A stretch of DNA of 64,000 bases from Crocinitomicaceae bacterium (GTDB lineage: Bacteria > Bacteroidota > Bacteroidia > Flavobacteriales_D > Crocinitomicaceae). Positions 37,405 to 46,192 of this stretch are shown in pieces. The position numbers and the translations under genes are program-made. The notes under the pieces were generated by a model. The model had not been told where the DNA came from and searched no databases. It saw only the letters and a program-made list of their open reading frames with translations. The first letter of the stretch is position 1, and each line of letters starts with the position of its first letter. The stretch covers positions 445,766 through 509,765 of the forward strand of contig JAHEMJ010000014.1 of assembly GCA_024643725.1 (NCBI GenBank), read 5' to 3'.

Positions 37405-38379
37405 TTAGTCGTTTGAGATAATCTCGAATAGTTCGTTCAAGTTCGGAGAAATGATGACTTCGATGCGGCGATTTTTTGCTTTATCGTTCACATCGACCGG
37501 ATGAAATTCCCCGCGTCCGGCTGCCATGACTTGTGCAGGAGACATGGTAGAATTTGCCAATAAGATCTCAACTACGGAAGTCGCACGCAATACTGAAAGC
37601 TCCCAATTATTTTTTGGTGAATTTGGACTAGATAATTTATCAGTATCTGTGTGTCCTTCCACCACAATTTCCAAGTCTTTTTCGCTTTCAAGTACTTGCC
37701 CCAATTGAATTAATGCATCTCTTCCTTCTGGTTCTACGAAGGTGGAACCTGATTTAAACAACAATTTCGCTTCCAGACTGACATAGATTTTACCGTTCTT
37801 TTGAACTACAGTTAATCCTTTGTTTTCAAAACCACGAAGTGCATTCGCTACTTTTGCTTTCAACAATTGAATTCCCGCATCTTTTTTGCGAATGGCTTCT
37901 TCCAATTCATTCACGCGTTTTTCTCTCTCCTCTAGCAGTTTCTGTTTTGCTTTTAACTCTTCGTCCAATTTCAGTAACGCATCTGCTTTGTGTTGAAGTT
38001 CTTTATTGGTGTTCTCCAATTCCGCTTGAAGTTCAGCTGTTTCTTTCGCGCTGAGATTTTTCATTTTGTTGAATGAACTTTCCAAGGATTCATGTTGGGA
38101 TTGAAGTTGGTCATAATCGCGTTGCAACAAACGCATGGCATTTCCAGCTGCTGATGTATCTTGTTTTAATTTATTGACATCACGCGACGCAAGGTCATAT
38201 TTCGACTGTAAATCCTTTGAAAGCGATTCAAAGTCACTAGCGCTTTTTTTGTATTTCGCTAATTCTTCCGAACACACTTTTTCGCGTGCCTCCAGTTCTT
38301 TGTATTTCTTCGGTGCTACACAAGCACTCATGCCTAGTACAAATAGAATTCCGGTAAAAAGAAGGGTTCGTTTTTTCAT
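37405..38379 (-). CDS. OmpA-family lipoprotein with coiled coil
   Basis: 324 residues. Lipobox MSAC (Cys20), a long charged coiled coil (about 30-185), and an OmpA/MotB peptidoglycan-binding domain (about 205-315: VEGHTDTDKL, NWELSVLRATSVVEIL, GRGEFHPVD, NRRIEVIISP). It anchors the outer membrane to the cell wall. Cotranscription with the TMTC-like gene is likely. Confidence 0.92.
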   Translation of the reverse strand: MKKRTLLFTGILFVLGMSACVAPKKYKELEAREKVCSEELAKYKKSASDFESLSKDLQSKYDLASRDVNKLKQDTSAAGNAMRLLQRDYDQLQSQHESLESSFNKMKNLSAKETAELQAELENTNKELQHKADALLKLDEELKAKQKLLEEREKRVNELEEAIRKKDAGIQLLKAKVANALRGFENKGLTVVQKNGKIYVSLEAKLLFKSGSTFVEPEGRDALIQLGQVLESEKDLEIVVEGHTDTDKLSSPNSPKNNWELSVLRATSVVEILLANSTMSPAQVMAAGRGEFHPVDVNDKAKNRRIEVIISPNLNELFEIISND

Positions 38380-38516
38380 AATAAATCGATTTGATACAAA
38401 TTTCGAAAAGATCGAGGTTCATTTTGCTTTGGGTAGAACTACTTTTAAACAATGAAAATTTCATAATTGATGTTCGATGGATGGAAACTAGATTCGATGA
38501 GGTAACATGGTTTTTG

Positions 38517-38524
38517 TAACTTTG
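38517..38524 (+). promoter_or_regulatory. -7 element TAACTTTG for the HEAT protein gene
   Basis: TAnnTTTG match 14 bases before the ATG at 38539. No good -33 partner at standard spacing. Confidence 0.5.
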
Positions 38525-38538
38525 CCTAAAATTCTAGG

Positions 38539-39096
38539 ATGCAACAAAAAAAAGTGAAGCTTTCCGAGGCCATTAAGCAGTTTCAAAATGGATCTCCAAC
38601 CGACGCACTCGCGGCATTAAAAGTGTTCGAACAGCATGGCGACATTTCCATTTTACCGATTGTTTTCAATCAGTTGCGGTCTTGTGATCTGGCATTAGAG
38701 AAGGCGATTCTTGGATTTTTAGCAGACATTCAAAAACCAGAATCAGTTCAGGTCATGATTGATTTTTTAGGTGAAGAGAAAGATGCTGTTCTGCGACAAA
38801 AATTACTCACGACTATTTGGAATTCAAAGTTGTCTTACGATAATCACTTGCCTTTCTTTGTCATGTTGGCATCAACGGGAGATTTTATGCAAGCGTTAGA
38901 ATGCTTAACCATCATTGAAAATATGCAGGGTCCATTTGAGGAACATGAATTATTGGAAGCTCAATTGCTTTTGAAAGAATACGTCGAAGAAGCGAAATCC
39001 GAAGACGAGCAAAAGCGTCAAATCATGAGTGAAATCGCTTGGTTCATTAAAGAACAAAACGACGGTATCGATGCTGATTTATTGATTGAAGATTAG
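38539..39096 (+). CDS. HEAT-repeat-like helical protein of unknown function
   Basis: 185 residues, fully helical with paired helices (ISILPIVFNQLRSCDLALEK, VQVMIDFLGEEKDAVLRQKL) like HEAT repeats, which bind proteins. No signal peptide, so cytoplasmic. It precedes the yicC-gmk-nadD group on the same strand, though yicC has its own promoter. Exact partner unknown. Confidence 0.78.
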   Translation: MQQKKVKLSEAIKQFQNGSPTDALAALKVFEQHGDISILPIVFNQLRSCDLALEKAILGFLADIQKPESVQVMIDFLGEEKDAVLRQKLLTTIWNSKLSYDNHLPFFVMLASTGDFMQALECLTIIENMQGPFEEHELLEAQLLLKEYVEEAKSEDEQKRQIMSEIAWFIKEQNDGIDADLLIED

Positions 39097-39111
39097 TTCA
39101 AGTCAATTCCC

Positions 39112-39119
39112 TAACTTTG
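39112..39119 (+). promoter_or_regulatory. -7 element TAACTTTG for yicC
   Basis: TAnnTTTG match 14 bases before the yicC ATG at 39134, the same spacing as the element before the HEAT gene. Confidence 0.5.
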
Positions 39120-39133
39120 TAAAAACAAGCACT

Positions 39134-40000
39134 ATGTTGCAATCAATGACTGGCTTTGGAAAAAGCAATGGAATTTTCCAATCAAAAAAAGTATCCGTAG
39201 AAGTACGATCCCTAAATAGCAAAGGCTTGGATTTAAATCTTAGAATCCCTTCCGTATACCGCGAATTAGAATCTGACATCCGAAAATTAGTGGGTGAACA
39301 ACTGGATCGTGGTAAAATTGATTTGGGCATCTACGTGGAAAGCCAAGGTGATGTGTCAAATGGATTAATCAACGTTGAATTGGCAACAACCTACTATCAT
39401 GAGTTAAAAAGACTCAATGAATCTTGGTCTGAAGCTCCAGTCGATTATATGTCCTTGGTATTGCGCATGCCGGAGGTTTTAAATCAACAAGTTCCTGAAA
39501 TTGGCGATGATGAAAAAGCGTTTATTATGGAACTTTGCATCAATGCCTGTGAGAAATTAACGCAATTCCGCGAACAAGAGGGACGTGCATTGCAAGTAGA
39601 TTTTACCGAAAAAATAGCATCCATACGTCAGGGAATTCAAGAGATTATCGTTTTTGAACCTGAGCGTATTCAAATCATTCGCGAGCGCATTTCCAAAGCA
39701 TTAAGCGACTTATCTGATGTCCGAATTGATGAAAACCGCTTGGAACAAGAAATGATTTTTTACTTAGAGAAGTTAGATGTATCCGAAGAAAAAATGCGTT
39801 TAACGAACCACCTCGATTATTTTCTGAAAACGATGATGATTCCACGAAATGGTAAAAAACTTGGATTTATTTGTCAGGAAATGGGAAGAGAAATCAATAC
39901 CTTAGGCAGTAAATGCAATCATTCGGAAATTCAAAAAAGAGTGGTGGACATGAAGGATAATCTAGAGAAAATGAAAGAGCAAGTTCTTAATACCTTGTAA
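39134..40000 (+). CDS. yicC: YicC-family endoribonuclease-like protein
   Basis: 288 residues from the ATG at 39134, beginning LQSMTGFGKS, the family's invariant start. The C-terminus with GKKLGFICQEMGREINTLGSK is also diagnostic. YicC proteins are RNases that act on small RNAs in other bacteria. The gene is followed by gmk after 10 bases, an arrangement shared with many bacteria. Confidence 0.93.
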   Translation: MLQSMTGFGKSNGIFQSKKVSVEVRSLNSKGLDLNLRIPSVYRELESDIRKLVGEQLDRGKIDLGIYVESQGDVSNGLINVELATTYYHELKRLNESWSEAPVDYMSLVLRMPEVLNQQVPEIGDDEKAFIMELCINACEKLTQFREQEGRALQVDFTEKIASIRQGIQEIIVFEPERIQIIRERISKALSDLSDVRIDENRLEQEMIFYLEKLDVSEEKMRLTNHLDYFLKTMMIPRNGKKLGFICQEMGREINTLGSKCNHSEIQKRVVDMKDNLEKMKEQVLNTL

Positions 40001-40010
40001 ATTTCTATCC

Positions 40011-40577
40011 ATGAACGAAAAGTGCATCATCATATCAGCGCCTTCGGGAGCAGGAAAAACAACCATTGTTCGCGCCATCTTGCAGGACTTACCCCAACTC
40101 GCTTTTTCCATTTCAGCTTGTTCTAGAGAACCGCGAGGACAGGAAATGAATGGCATCGATTATTACTTTTTAGGCAAGGAAGGATTTGAGCAAAAGATCG
40201 CAGAAGAGGCATTTTTGGAATGGGAGGAAGTGTATGAGGGAATGTACTATGGGACGTTAAAGTCTGAACTCACAAGAATTTGGAGCCAAAATCAAGTCGT
40301 TATTTTTGATGTCGATGTTGTTGGAGGATTGAATTTAAAGAAAATTATGGGTGAAAAAGCCTTGAGTATTTTTGTCAAACCGCCTTCAATGGAAGAACTC
40401 GAAAGAAGGCTTGTGTCCAGAAATACGGACAGTGAAGAGAAAATCGCAATGAGATTGGCAAAGGCATCCTTCGAAATCGACCAAGCGAGTGGATTTGATT
40501 TGGTCATTGTCAACGACGAGTTGCATGAAGCAATTTCTCGTGTGAAACAACACATTTTAACGTTCATTGAATCATGA
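40011..40577 (+). CDS. gmk: Guanylate kinase
   Basis: 188 residues with P-loop SAPSGAGKTT (about 9-18), the GMP-binding SREPRGQEMNGIDYYF and a regular lid. It converts GMP to GDP. The end overlaps nadD by four bases (ATGA), so translation is coupled. Confidence 0.96.
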   Translation: MNEKCIIISAPSGAGKTTIVRAILQDLPQLAFSISACSREPRGQEMNGIDYYFLGKEGFEQKIAEEAFLEWEEVYEGMYYGTLKSELTRIWSQNQVVIFDVDVVGGLNLKKIMGEKALSIFVKPPSMEELERRLVSRNTDSEEKIAMRLAKASFEIDQASGFDLVIVNDELHEAISRVKQHILTFIES

Positions 40578-41188
40578 ATATAGGGTTGTACTTCGGGACA
40601 TTTAATCCCATACACGTCGGACATTTAATCATTGCAAATTACATGGCAGACCACACAGACTTAGACCAAGTTTGGATGGTTGTGACACCGCAAAACCCAC
40701 TGAAGGACAAATCCACGCTTTTAAAGGATGCACATCGCTTAAACATTGTGCGAGAAGCCATAGAGGACAATGACAAATTGCGCGCTTCTGATATTGAGTT
40801 TCATTTGCAAAAACCAAACTATACCATTTCAACCTTGACACATCTTCAAGAGAAATACCCACAACATACCTTTTCCTTAATTATGGGAGAAGACAACCTA
40901 CGCACCTTTCACAAATGGTATAACCATGAAGTGATTTTAGCAAATCACATGATTTATGTGTATCCGCGTGTACTCACAAGCTCTGAAGAAGCCGAGGTGA
41001 TTGCGCAAAAAGGAACGATGGATCATCCATATCGAAACTCGGAAAAAGTAATCTTTTGTGACGATGCGCCAATTATGAAAGTTTCTGCGAGCTTCATTCG
41101 TCAATCCATAAAAGAAGGAAAAGACGTCAGGTATTTATTGACAGAACCTGTCTATAAATACATCATGGACATGCATTTTTACAAATAA
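40574..41188 (+). CDS. nadD: Nicotinate-nucleotide adenylyltransferase
   Basis: 204 residues with the nucleotidyltransferase motif GTFNPIHVGHL (8-18) and the C-terminal SASFIRQSIKEGKDVRYLL. It makes deamido-NAD from nicotinate mononucleotide and ATP. Last gene of the yicC-gmk-nadD operon, with a terminator directly behind it. Confidence 0.95.
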   Translation: MNIGLYFGTFNPIHVGHLIIANYMADHTDLDQVWMVVTPQNPLKDKSTLLKDAHRLNIVREAIEDNDKLRASDIEFHLQKPNYTISTLTHLQEKYPQHTFSLIMGEDNLRTFHKWYNHEVILANHMIYVYPRVLTSSEEAEVIAQKGTMDHPYRNSEKVIFCDDAPIMKVSASFIRQSIKEGKDVRYLLTEPVYKYIMDMHFYK

Positions 41189-41219
41189 AAAAGGGGGCTT
41201 CAACGAAGCCCCCTTTTTT
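41187..41219. terminator. Symmetric bidirectional terminator
   Basis: A-run, GGGGGCTTC-AAC-GAAGCCCCC, then T-run. The 9-bp stem with A and T tracts on both sides can end transcription of nadD (+) and of the T9SS cargo gene (-). Confidence 0.9.
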
Positions 41220-41239
41220 ATTATTGTTTGAGAATGAAA

Positions 41240-41995
41240 TTAGTTTTTCATAAATTTCACCGTTTCTACACCATTAGCATGAGAAACATGGATGAAATAA
41301 ATGCCTGCATTCAATCCGTTTAAATCAAAAGTTAAATTCGTATTGGCAGATACTGTTCTACGCTCAATCGTTTTACCTTCAACATTCGTCAAAACGATTT
41401 CTGATGCGTTCATTGCAGAAGTAATGCCATTTACTGTAATACTTGAATTTGCCGGATTTGGACTCACTGAAATTGGATTGATAATGCCTTCAATTACTCC
41501 AGCAGAACCAACGATGATTTTGTATCCAGGGAATGAAACAGACTGCGTAACTGGAGTTGGAGGTAATCCTGGGAAAAGCGTTACCAAAACAGTTGCAGTA
41601 ACATCAATGGTGATTGGATACGTTCCCGCAGTTGCCGTTGTTCCGTAAATGTTTGCACATCCATTAGCACCACCTGCGTAAGTACAACTGGTAATGTTAC
41701 ATCCATAATTGTATCCTGAAGGAAGTCCTGTTAGACCCGTTACCGTAAATCCTTGGATTGGTGAACCGACAAATTGTCCAGTAGCATCTAATTCAGCAGT
41801 TACCGTTGCTGGAACTTTAAAATTTACATCCGTTGAATAAGCAACGTTCACAAGTGCTGGAGGTAGATTTTGTGTCGTATCTGGCCAAACACCGTAAGTT
41901 GAATCGACGTAGTTTGCTCCTGGTGTACACGATTGTGCCCAAGATGCAGCAGTCAACAAGAAAGTTGAAAGCGATAGAATCAAAAGTTTTTTCAT
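41240..41995 (-). CDS. Secreted protein with T9SS type A sorting domain
   Basis: 251 residues from the ATG at 41995, which begins a signal peptide (MKKLLILSLSTFLLTAASWAQ). The middle is a cysteine-containing beta region of unknown function that resembles putative-Ig modules (GFTVTGLTGLPSGYNY). The end (about 175-251) is a type A sorting domain: ISVSPNPANSSITV, then GLNAGIYFIHV and VKFMKN. It is a single gene with its own -7 element. Confidence 0.87.
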   Translation of the reverse strand: MKKLLILSLSTFLLTAASWAQSCTPGANYVDSTYGVWPDTTQNLPPALVNVAYSTDVNFKVPATVTAELDATGQFVGSPIQGFTVTGLTGLPSGYNYGCNITSCTYAGGANGCANIYGTTATAGTYPITIDVTATVLVTLFPGLPPTPVTQSVSFPGYKIIVGSAGVIEGIINPISVSPNPANSSITVNGITSAMNASEIVLTNVEGKTIERRTVSANTNLTFDLNGLNAGIYFIHVSHANGVETVKFMKN

Positions 41996-42016
41996 AGTTC
42001 TGTTAATTAATTGGTT

Positions 42017-42024
42017 CAAATATA
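42017..42024 (-). promoter_or_regulatory. -7 element TATATTTG for the T9SS cargo gene
   Basis: Reverse-strand TAnnTTTG match 21 bases before the ATG at 41995; this agrees with the shorter start. Confidence 0.5.
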
Positions 42025-42104
42025 AGCTTTTTGCAATTAACTTCATAAAACGAAGGAATATGCGATTATTGTATGTGGATGGGGAAGTATCTAGTCAAGT
42101 TTTT

Positions 42105-42112
42105 TAATTTTG
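42105..42112 (+). promoter_or_regulatory. -7 element TAATTTTG for DUF4286-rsmA
   Basis: TAnnTTTG match ending four bases before the ATG at 42117, predicting a leaderless mRNA as at engB. Confidence 0.5.
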
Positions 42113-42116
42113 TAGT

Positions 42117-42431
42117 ATGGTATTATATAATGTAACAGTTAGCATTGATCGTGAAATCGAAACAGAATGGCTAGAATGGATGCGGAAAACTCACATTCCT
42201 CAAGTGATGGAGACGGGTTGTTTTCAGGAGTGTCGCATTTCAAGAATTCAAGGAGAAGAAGATGGCGGGTCAGCTTATTCCTTTTTGTATCTTGCTCCAA
42301 ATCAAGCAAAAATGGATGAATACCAAGAGAAACATGCACCCTTTTTACAACAGGACCATGCACAACGTTACGGTGGGAAATTTGCCGCTTTCAGAACCTT
42401 ACTAACGGTCATTGAAGAATTCAAAAGATGA
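42117..42431 (+). CDS. DUF4286 family protein
   Basis: 104 residues, cytoplasmic, ferredoxin-like in pattern (MVLYNVTVSIDREIETEWLEW, then AYSFLYLA). Family of unknown function found mostly in Bacteroidota. It overlaps rsmA by four bases, so it may act with or regulate that gene. Confidence 0.86.
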   Translation: MVLYNVTVSIDREIETEWLEWMRKTHIPQVMETGCFQECRISRIQGEEDGGSAYSFLYLAPNQAKMDEYQEKHAPFLQQDHAQRYGGKFAAFRTLLTVIEEFKR

Positions 42432-43210
42432 ACGTTAAACCAAAAAAACACCTCGGACAACATTTCTTGAAGGACCTTGAAACGTGTGAGAAAATTGCCA
42501 AACAAGTTAATTTTCATCGCGGATGTAAGCGTGTATTAGAAATCGGACCAGGAATGGGTGCCTTGACGGATTTCTTAAAATCACATGATGGCATTGAATT
42601 GTATTTAGTGGATATCGATGCTGAATCCATTGAATACCTTCATCAAAAATATCCCTTAATGGGAGACCGGATCATTTATGCAGATTTTTTACGTCAGGAC
42701 TTGAAAGAGATTATGGGAGAGGAACCCTTTATTGTTGCTGGGAATTTTCCATACAATATCTCTTCTCAAATCCTCTTTAAATGTTTGGAATACCGGAATC
42801 AGATTCCTGAAATTATGGGCATGTTCCAGCGTGAGGTAGCGGTGCGCATCGCTGAAAAACCAGGATCGAAAGAATATGGAATCCTCAGTGTTTTTATGCA
42901 AGCATTTTATGATATAACCTATTGCTTCACGGTGGATGAGCATGTATTTATCCCCCCTCCAAAAGTTAAATCAGGGGTGATTCGTTGTGTGCGAAATGAA
43001 CGACAATCTTTACCGTGCAATGAGGCTATGTTCATGCGCGTTGTAAAGACCGCTTTTCAACAGCGAAGAAAAACCTTGCGAAATTCAATTAAATCCTTGA
43101 CCCAAGACGCGCAACTTCCAGAGAAGTTTGTCACGCAAAGACCCGAGCGATTGAGTGTAGATGATTTTATTGAATTGACCTTGTTTATTGAAGGATTAGG
43201 GAGTAAATAA
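42428..43210 (+). CDS. rsmA: 16S rRNA dimethyladenosine transferase RsmA (KsgA)
   Basis: 260 residues with SAM motif EIGPGMGALTDFL (about 38-50) and catalytic NFPYNIS. It dimethylates two adjacent adenines near the 3' end of 16S rRNA. The C-terminal domain is complete (PERLSVDDFIELTLF). Its 3' end overlaps the convergent MORN gene by 15 bases. Confidence 0.96.
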   Translation: MNVKPKKHLGQHFLKDLETCEKIAKQVNFHRGCKRVLEIGPGMGALTDFLKSHDGIELYLVDIDAESIEYLHQKYPLMGDRIIYADFLRQDLKEIMGEEPFIVAGNFPYNISSQILFKCLEYRNQIPEIMGMFQREVAVRIAEKPGSKEYGILSVFMQAFYDITYCFTVDEHVFIPPPKVKSGVIRCVRNERQSLPCNEAMFMRVVKTAFQQRRKTLRNSIKSLTQDAQLPEKFVTQRPERLSVDDFIELTLFIEGLGSK

Positions 43211-44899
43211 AACACCTGATCCATCTCGGGAAACTTCTTTGCCGTAGCGAAATTCCTTTTGAGAAACGATGTTGCCATTTTCACCATAGATGATGAATGG
43301 ACCATGTTTTAATCCGTTTTTATAATGTATTTCATACACTAATCGTCCACGAGGATCTAATTGTTTGAATACACCGTCTAACTTCCCATATCGGTATTCA
43401 GAAATTATGGTTGGAACGACACCCCCTGGATAATAGTCAATCCATTGACCATGCTTCATTCCTTTGTAATATTTTCCTTCGCATTTTAACGAAAAGTCCT
43501 TTTGAGAATAAGCTTCAAATTTTCCATGATAATCGCTCACTGTTTCCTTTAATCCCATGATCGCCATATCGCTCGTGACATTTTGTTCAGTGAATATTTT
43601 GTAATTCGCTTTTTCTTTCAATCGACCATTATTGTAATAGCTTTCCCAAGTACCCACTTTGAAGCCTTTTTTATATTTGCCCGACAAAGACATGACATTT
43701 TCGGGTGTGTATGAGATCCATGGTCCATTCATGAGTCCATCTTTGAATGCTGCTTTATTTTTCAAGGCACCATTTTCCCAGTAATTATACCAGGTACCTT
43801 GTTCTAAACCATGGGTATAATTTCCATTCATTAGTAGGACGCCGTCTTCATACCAAGTCTGCCAATTTCCATCTCGTTCATCGTTTCGATAATTTCCTTT
43901 TCGGTAGTTTGCCCCATTTGGATAGAAATAGCTCCATTCGCCAGATTTTAATCCGTCTTTGAAGTGTGCGATATACGATAATTCTCCGGTAGGAAAATAA
44001 TAATGCCAAATGCTGTCTTGTTTATCCTCATGGAAAAAACCATTCATTTCCATGTGCTTTTCCGCTGTGTTCCAACACCAAAATCCCTGCTTTTTCCCAT
44101 TGGCATAATTGCCGGAGGTTAATGTATCTCCGTTTAAAGTAAAGACAAGGTATGCGCCGTCGAGGGAATCGGCTTTGTAGGAAATTCTTTTCTCGAGAAT
44201 GCCTTGGTATTCATAGAATTCCCAAGTACCATCTTTTTTACCGTTTATAAAGGAACCACCAATGGATAAAACACCGTTTGCTGTTCGCTCTTCAAATGGA
44301 CCGTTTTTTAGTCCATTTTTAAAGGTATAATGCGCTTTGACTCCTCCGCTAATGTATCGCTCATCAATCGATCCATTCCCGTCAAAAACGGTTTGTTTAT
44401 GGGCAGAATCCGCCTCCCAACTAGCCATTAAATAAACGGTGTCATTGACTACTTTTTCAATGGACTTTTCACGTCCATCGTCGTAGTAATAATGCCATTC
44501 ACCAACAGGACTCCCCAATTCAAATTGGCCTTTTGTAATTAATTTACCTGCTTGATTCCATTGGAAGAACAAGCTATCTGGAACATTGAACTTGAAATAA
44601 GATTCTTCTTTTACCTGTTTATTTGGATAATAAAATACCCGTTTGCCTAACAAACGATCACGGTAGTAATTACTTTCCTCTTCGAGAACGCCATCGTACG
44701 AATAGAACACCCATTTTCCGTGTTTTTCCGTGGTCTTTGGACTGGCATTACTCGTGAAATACGATCCCGTGCCTTGAAGATGTTTATTATTTGCGTCCCA
44801 ATAAACGCGAACTTTTGGACTTAAATTCTCCTTTAGCACTTTTTGGCCAAATACCATTTGGGTCAATATCAGCAAGAAAAAAAGATAGGTGATTTTCAT
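43196..44899 (-). CDS. Secreted MORN/YwqK-repeat protein
   Basis: 567 residues. Signal peptide to about residue 18 (FLLILTQMVFGQ), then well over a dozen ~23-residue repeats of the pattern GxWxxYxxxGxLxxxGxYxxG (for example GKWVFYSYDGVLEEE, GEWSYFYPNGANYRKGNY, GTWESYYNNGRLKEK). Annotated YwqK/MORN families are repeat scaffolds; the 'antitoxin' name sometimes given has no support here. It is probably cotranscribed with lysE (3-base gap). Confidence 0.88.
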   Translation of the reverse strand: MKITYLFFLLILTQMVFGQKVLKENLSPKVRVYWDANNKHLQGTGSYFTSNASPKTTEKHGKWVFYSYDGVLEEESNYYRDRLLGKRVFYYPNKQVKEESYFKFNVPDSLFFQWNQAGKLITKGQFELGSPVGEWHYYYDDGREKSIEKVVNDTVYLMASWEADSAHKQTVFDGNGSIDERYISGGVKAHYTFKNGLKNGPFEERTANGVLSIGGSFINGKKDGTWEFYEYQGILEKRISYKADSLDGAYLVFTLNGDTLTSGNYANGKKQGFWCWNTAEKHMEMNGFFHEDKQDSIWHYYFPTGELSYIAHFKDGLKSGEWSYFYPNGANYRKGNYRNDERDGNWQTWYEDGVLLMNGNYTHGLEQGTWYNYWENGALKNKAAFKDGLMNGPWISYTPENVMSLSGKYKKGFKVGTWESYYNNGRLKEKANYKIFTEQNVTSDMAIMGLKETVSDYHGKFEAYSQKDFSLKCEGKYYKGMKHGQWIDYYPGGVVPTIISEYRYGKLDGVFKQLDPRGRLVYEIHYKNGLKHGPFIIYGENGNIVSQKEFRYGKEVSRDGSGVLFTP

Positions 44900-44902
44900 A
44901 GC

Positions 44903-45568
44903 TTATTTCTTCAAAAAGAACTGTAAGATTAAAAACACGCCAAATAAAACGAATGTAATTCCGATGAGACGGTTAAGTCCATTCAACAGCGTTTGATTGA
45001 CAAGTGGACGAATCTTTTTTGCCGCGATAATTTTTAGAACATCGACACTGAAAAAAGTCAAAAGAACGATGCCTAAAAAGATGAATGCCCAAGCTGTGCT
45101 ATGTCCATCTGGAACGGCGTTATTTGCGACAGAAGCAACACTAATCCAATAAAAAATAACCATAGGATTGGCGAAATTTAGCAAGAAACCCTTTAGAGCA
45201 AGAAACACATAATCCTTGCCTTTTTTTTCCGGTGGAGGTAAATGAAATTTTTCATCGATGCCCTCCAGCGATTGACTATCTGCCAATGCCACCTTTCTTA
45301 ACAAACTGACTAAACCATAGATGACAAAGATGCTTCCACCGATTACACTAAACATAAGTTTGTTGCCTGCAATAAGTCCTTTGATTTGCTCCACAAACAT
45401 GACGGCAATTAAAACATAAACGATGTCGCTAATTAACACACCAAAATCAAGCGCCAAGGCCGACCGAAATCCTTTTGTAATACTTGTCTCAAGTAACAAA
45501 AAGAAAATGGGGCCAATCATTACACTCAACACAAACCCAATACTAAATGCTTGAATAAAGAAATCCAT
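44903..45568 (-). CDS. LysE/RhtB-family amino-acid exporter
   Basis: 221 residues from the ATG at 45568 (DFFIQAFSIGFVLSVMIGPIFF), with six predicted helices and the family's GFLLNFANPMVIFYW segment. It exports amino acids or analogues across the inner membrane; substrate unknown. A longer frame start at 45655 adds a charged 29-residue leader and is rejected. Confidence 0.88.
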   Translation of the reverse strand: MDFFIQAFSIGFVLSVMIGPIFFLLLETSITKGFRSALALDFGVLISDIVYVLIAVMFVEQIKGLIAGNKLMFSVIGGSIFVIYGLVSLLRKVALADSQSLEGIDEKFHLPPPEKKGKDYVFLALKGFLLNFANPMVIFYWISVASVANNAVPDGHSTAWAFIFLGIVLLTFFSVDVLKIIAAKKIRPLVNQTLLNGLNRLIGITFVLFGVFLILQFFLKK

Positions 45569-45655
45569 ACAACAAAAATAGGATTTCTTTTTGCTCGGAA
45601 AACGGCTTTTCGGAGATTGTATGAACGGATGCATGAATATTTCAAGGATTTCCAC

Positions 45656-45663
45656 TAAATTTG
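45656..45663 (+). promoter_or_regulatory. -7 element TAAATTTG
   Basis: TAnnTTTG match 18 bases before the ATG at 45682, in the divergent gap with lysE. Confidence 0.5.
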
Positions 45664-45681
45664 CCTATCAAAATCGAATAC

Positions 45682-46041
45682 ATGAAAACTGGACTAGCGA
45701 ATCAAAAATTAGATGCTATCATCGCAAATGTTGAAAAGAATGGTGTGACTGCCACAAATTTAGTGGAGGATTTGAAAGCTTTGCGTGAAATGGCCTTGTT
45801 GGAGCAGGATCCATTAGTGGTAAAATTATTGCGTTTGACATATGAGTTTTTAACTGAAAACGAGTGTTTTGATGTTCAAGCACAATACGACGAAGACGAG
45901 GAAGGAAATGAATACCCAATCGAAATCGAAGACCAGGAGAATTTATTATACTTATTGAACTTATTGAAAAATGCAGATCACAAAATTAATCGTGAAGAAA
46001 TGAAGGATTATCGTACTGCATTGAAAGCAGAATTATATTAA
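45682..46041 (+). CDS. Small conserved acidic protein of unknown function
   Basis: 119 residues from the ATG at 45682, chosen because it follows the -7 element. Mainly helical (VTATNLVEDLKALREMALL) with an acidic YDEDEEGNEYPIEIED segment. Cytoplasmic. I know of no function; similar proteins seem to occur in Flavobacteriales. A long terminator hairpin follows. Confidence 0.75.
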   Translation: MKTGLANQKLDAIIANVEKNGVTATNLVEDLKALREMALLEQDPLVVKLLRLTYEFLTENECFDVQAQYDEDEEGNEYPIEIEDQENLLYLLNLLKNADHKINREEMKDYRTALKAELY

Positions 46042-46133
46042 TAAAACCAAGGCAACCTTTTTTTAATTGTTGCCGTCTATATCACAGCGGAACAAAAACG
46101 TTTGTTCAGTTTTGGTTTTATTTAACTTGCAGT

Positions 46134-46189
46134 AACCTGAAAAGATAGAAAGCGAATTCATTCCTTTTTTTCTTTTCAGGTTTTTTTTT
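46134..46189 (+). terminator. Long-stem intrinsic terminator
   Basis: AACCTGAAAAG (46134-46144) pairs perfectly with CTTTTCAGGTT (46172-46182), loop 27 bases, followed by T183-T189. Works on the plus strand only; it ends the small acidic gene before the convergent nuclease gene. Confidence 0.7.
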
Positions 46190-46192
46190 GTC

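Noticed and set aside
46051..46074. GGCAAC...GTTGCC hairpin after the small acidic gene
   Set aside because: The T-run lies in the loop, not after the stem; the long-stem hairpin at 46134 is the better terminator.
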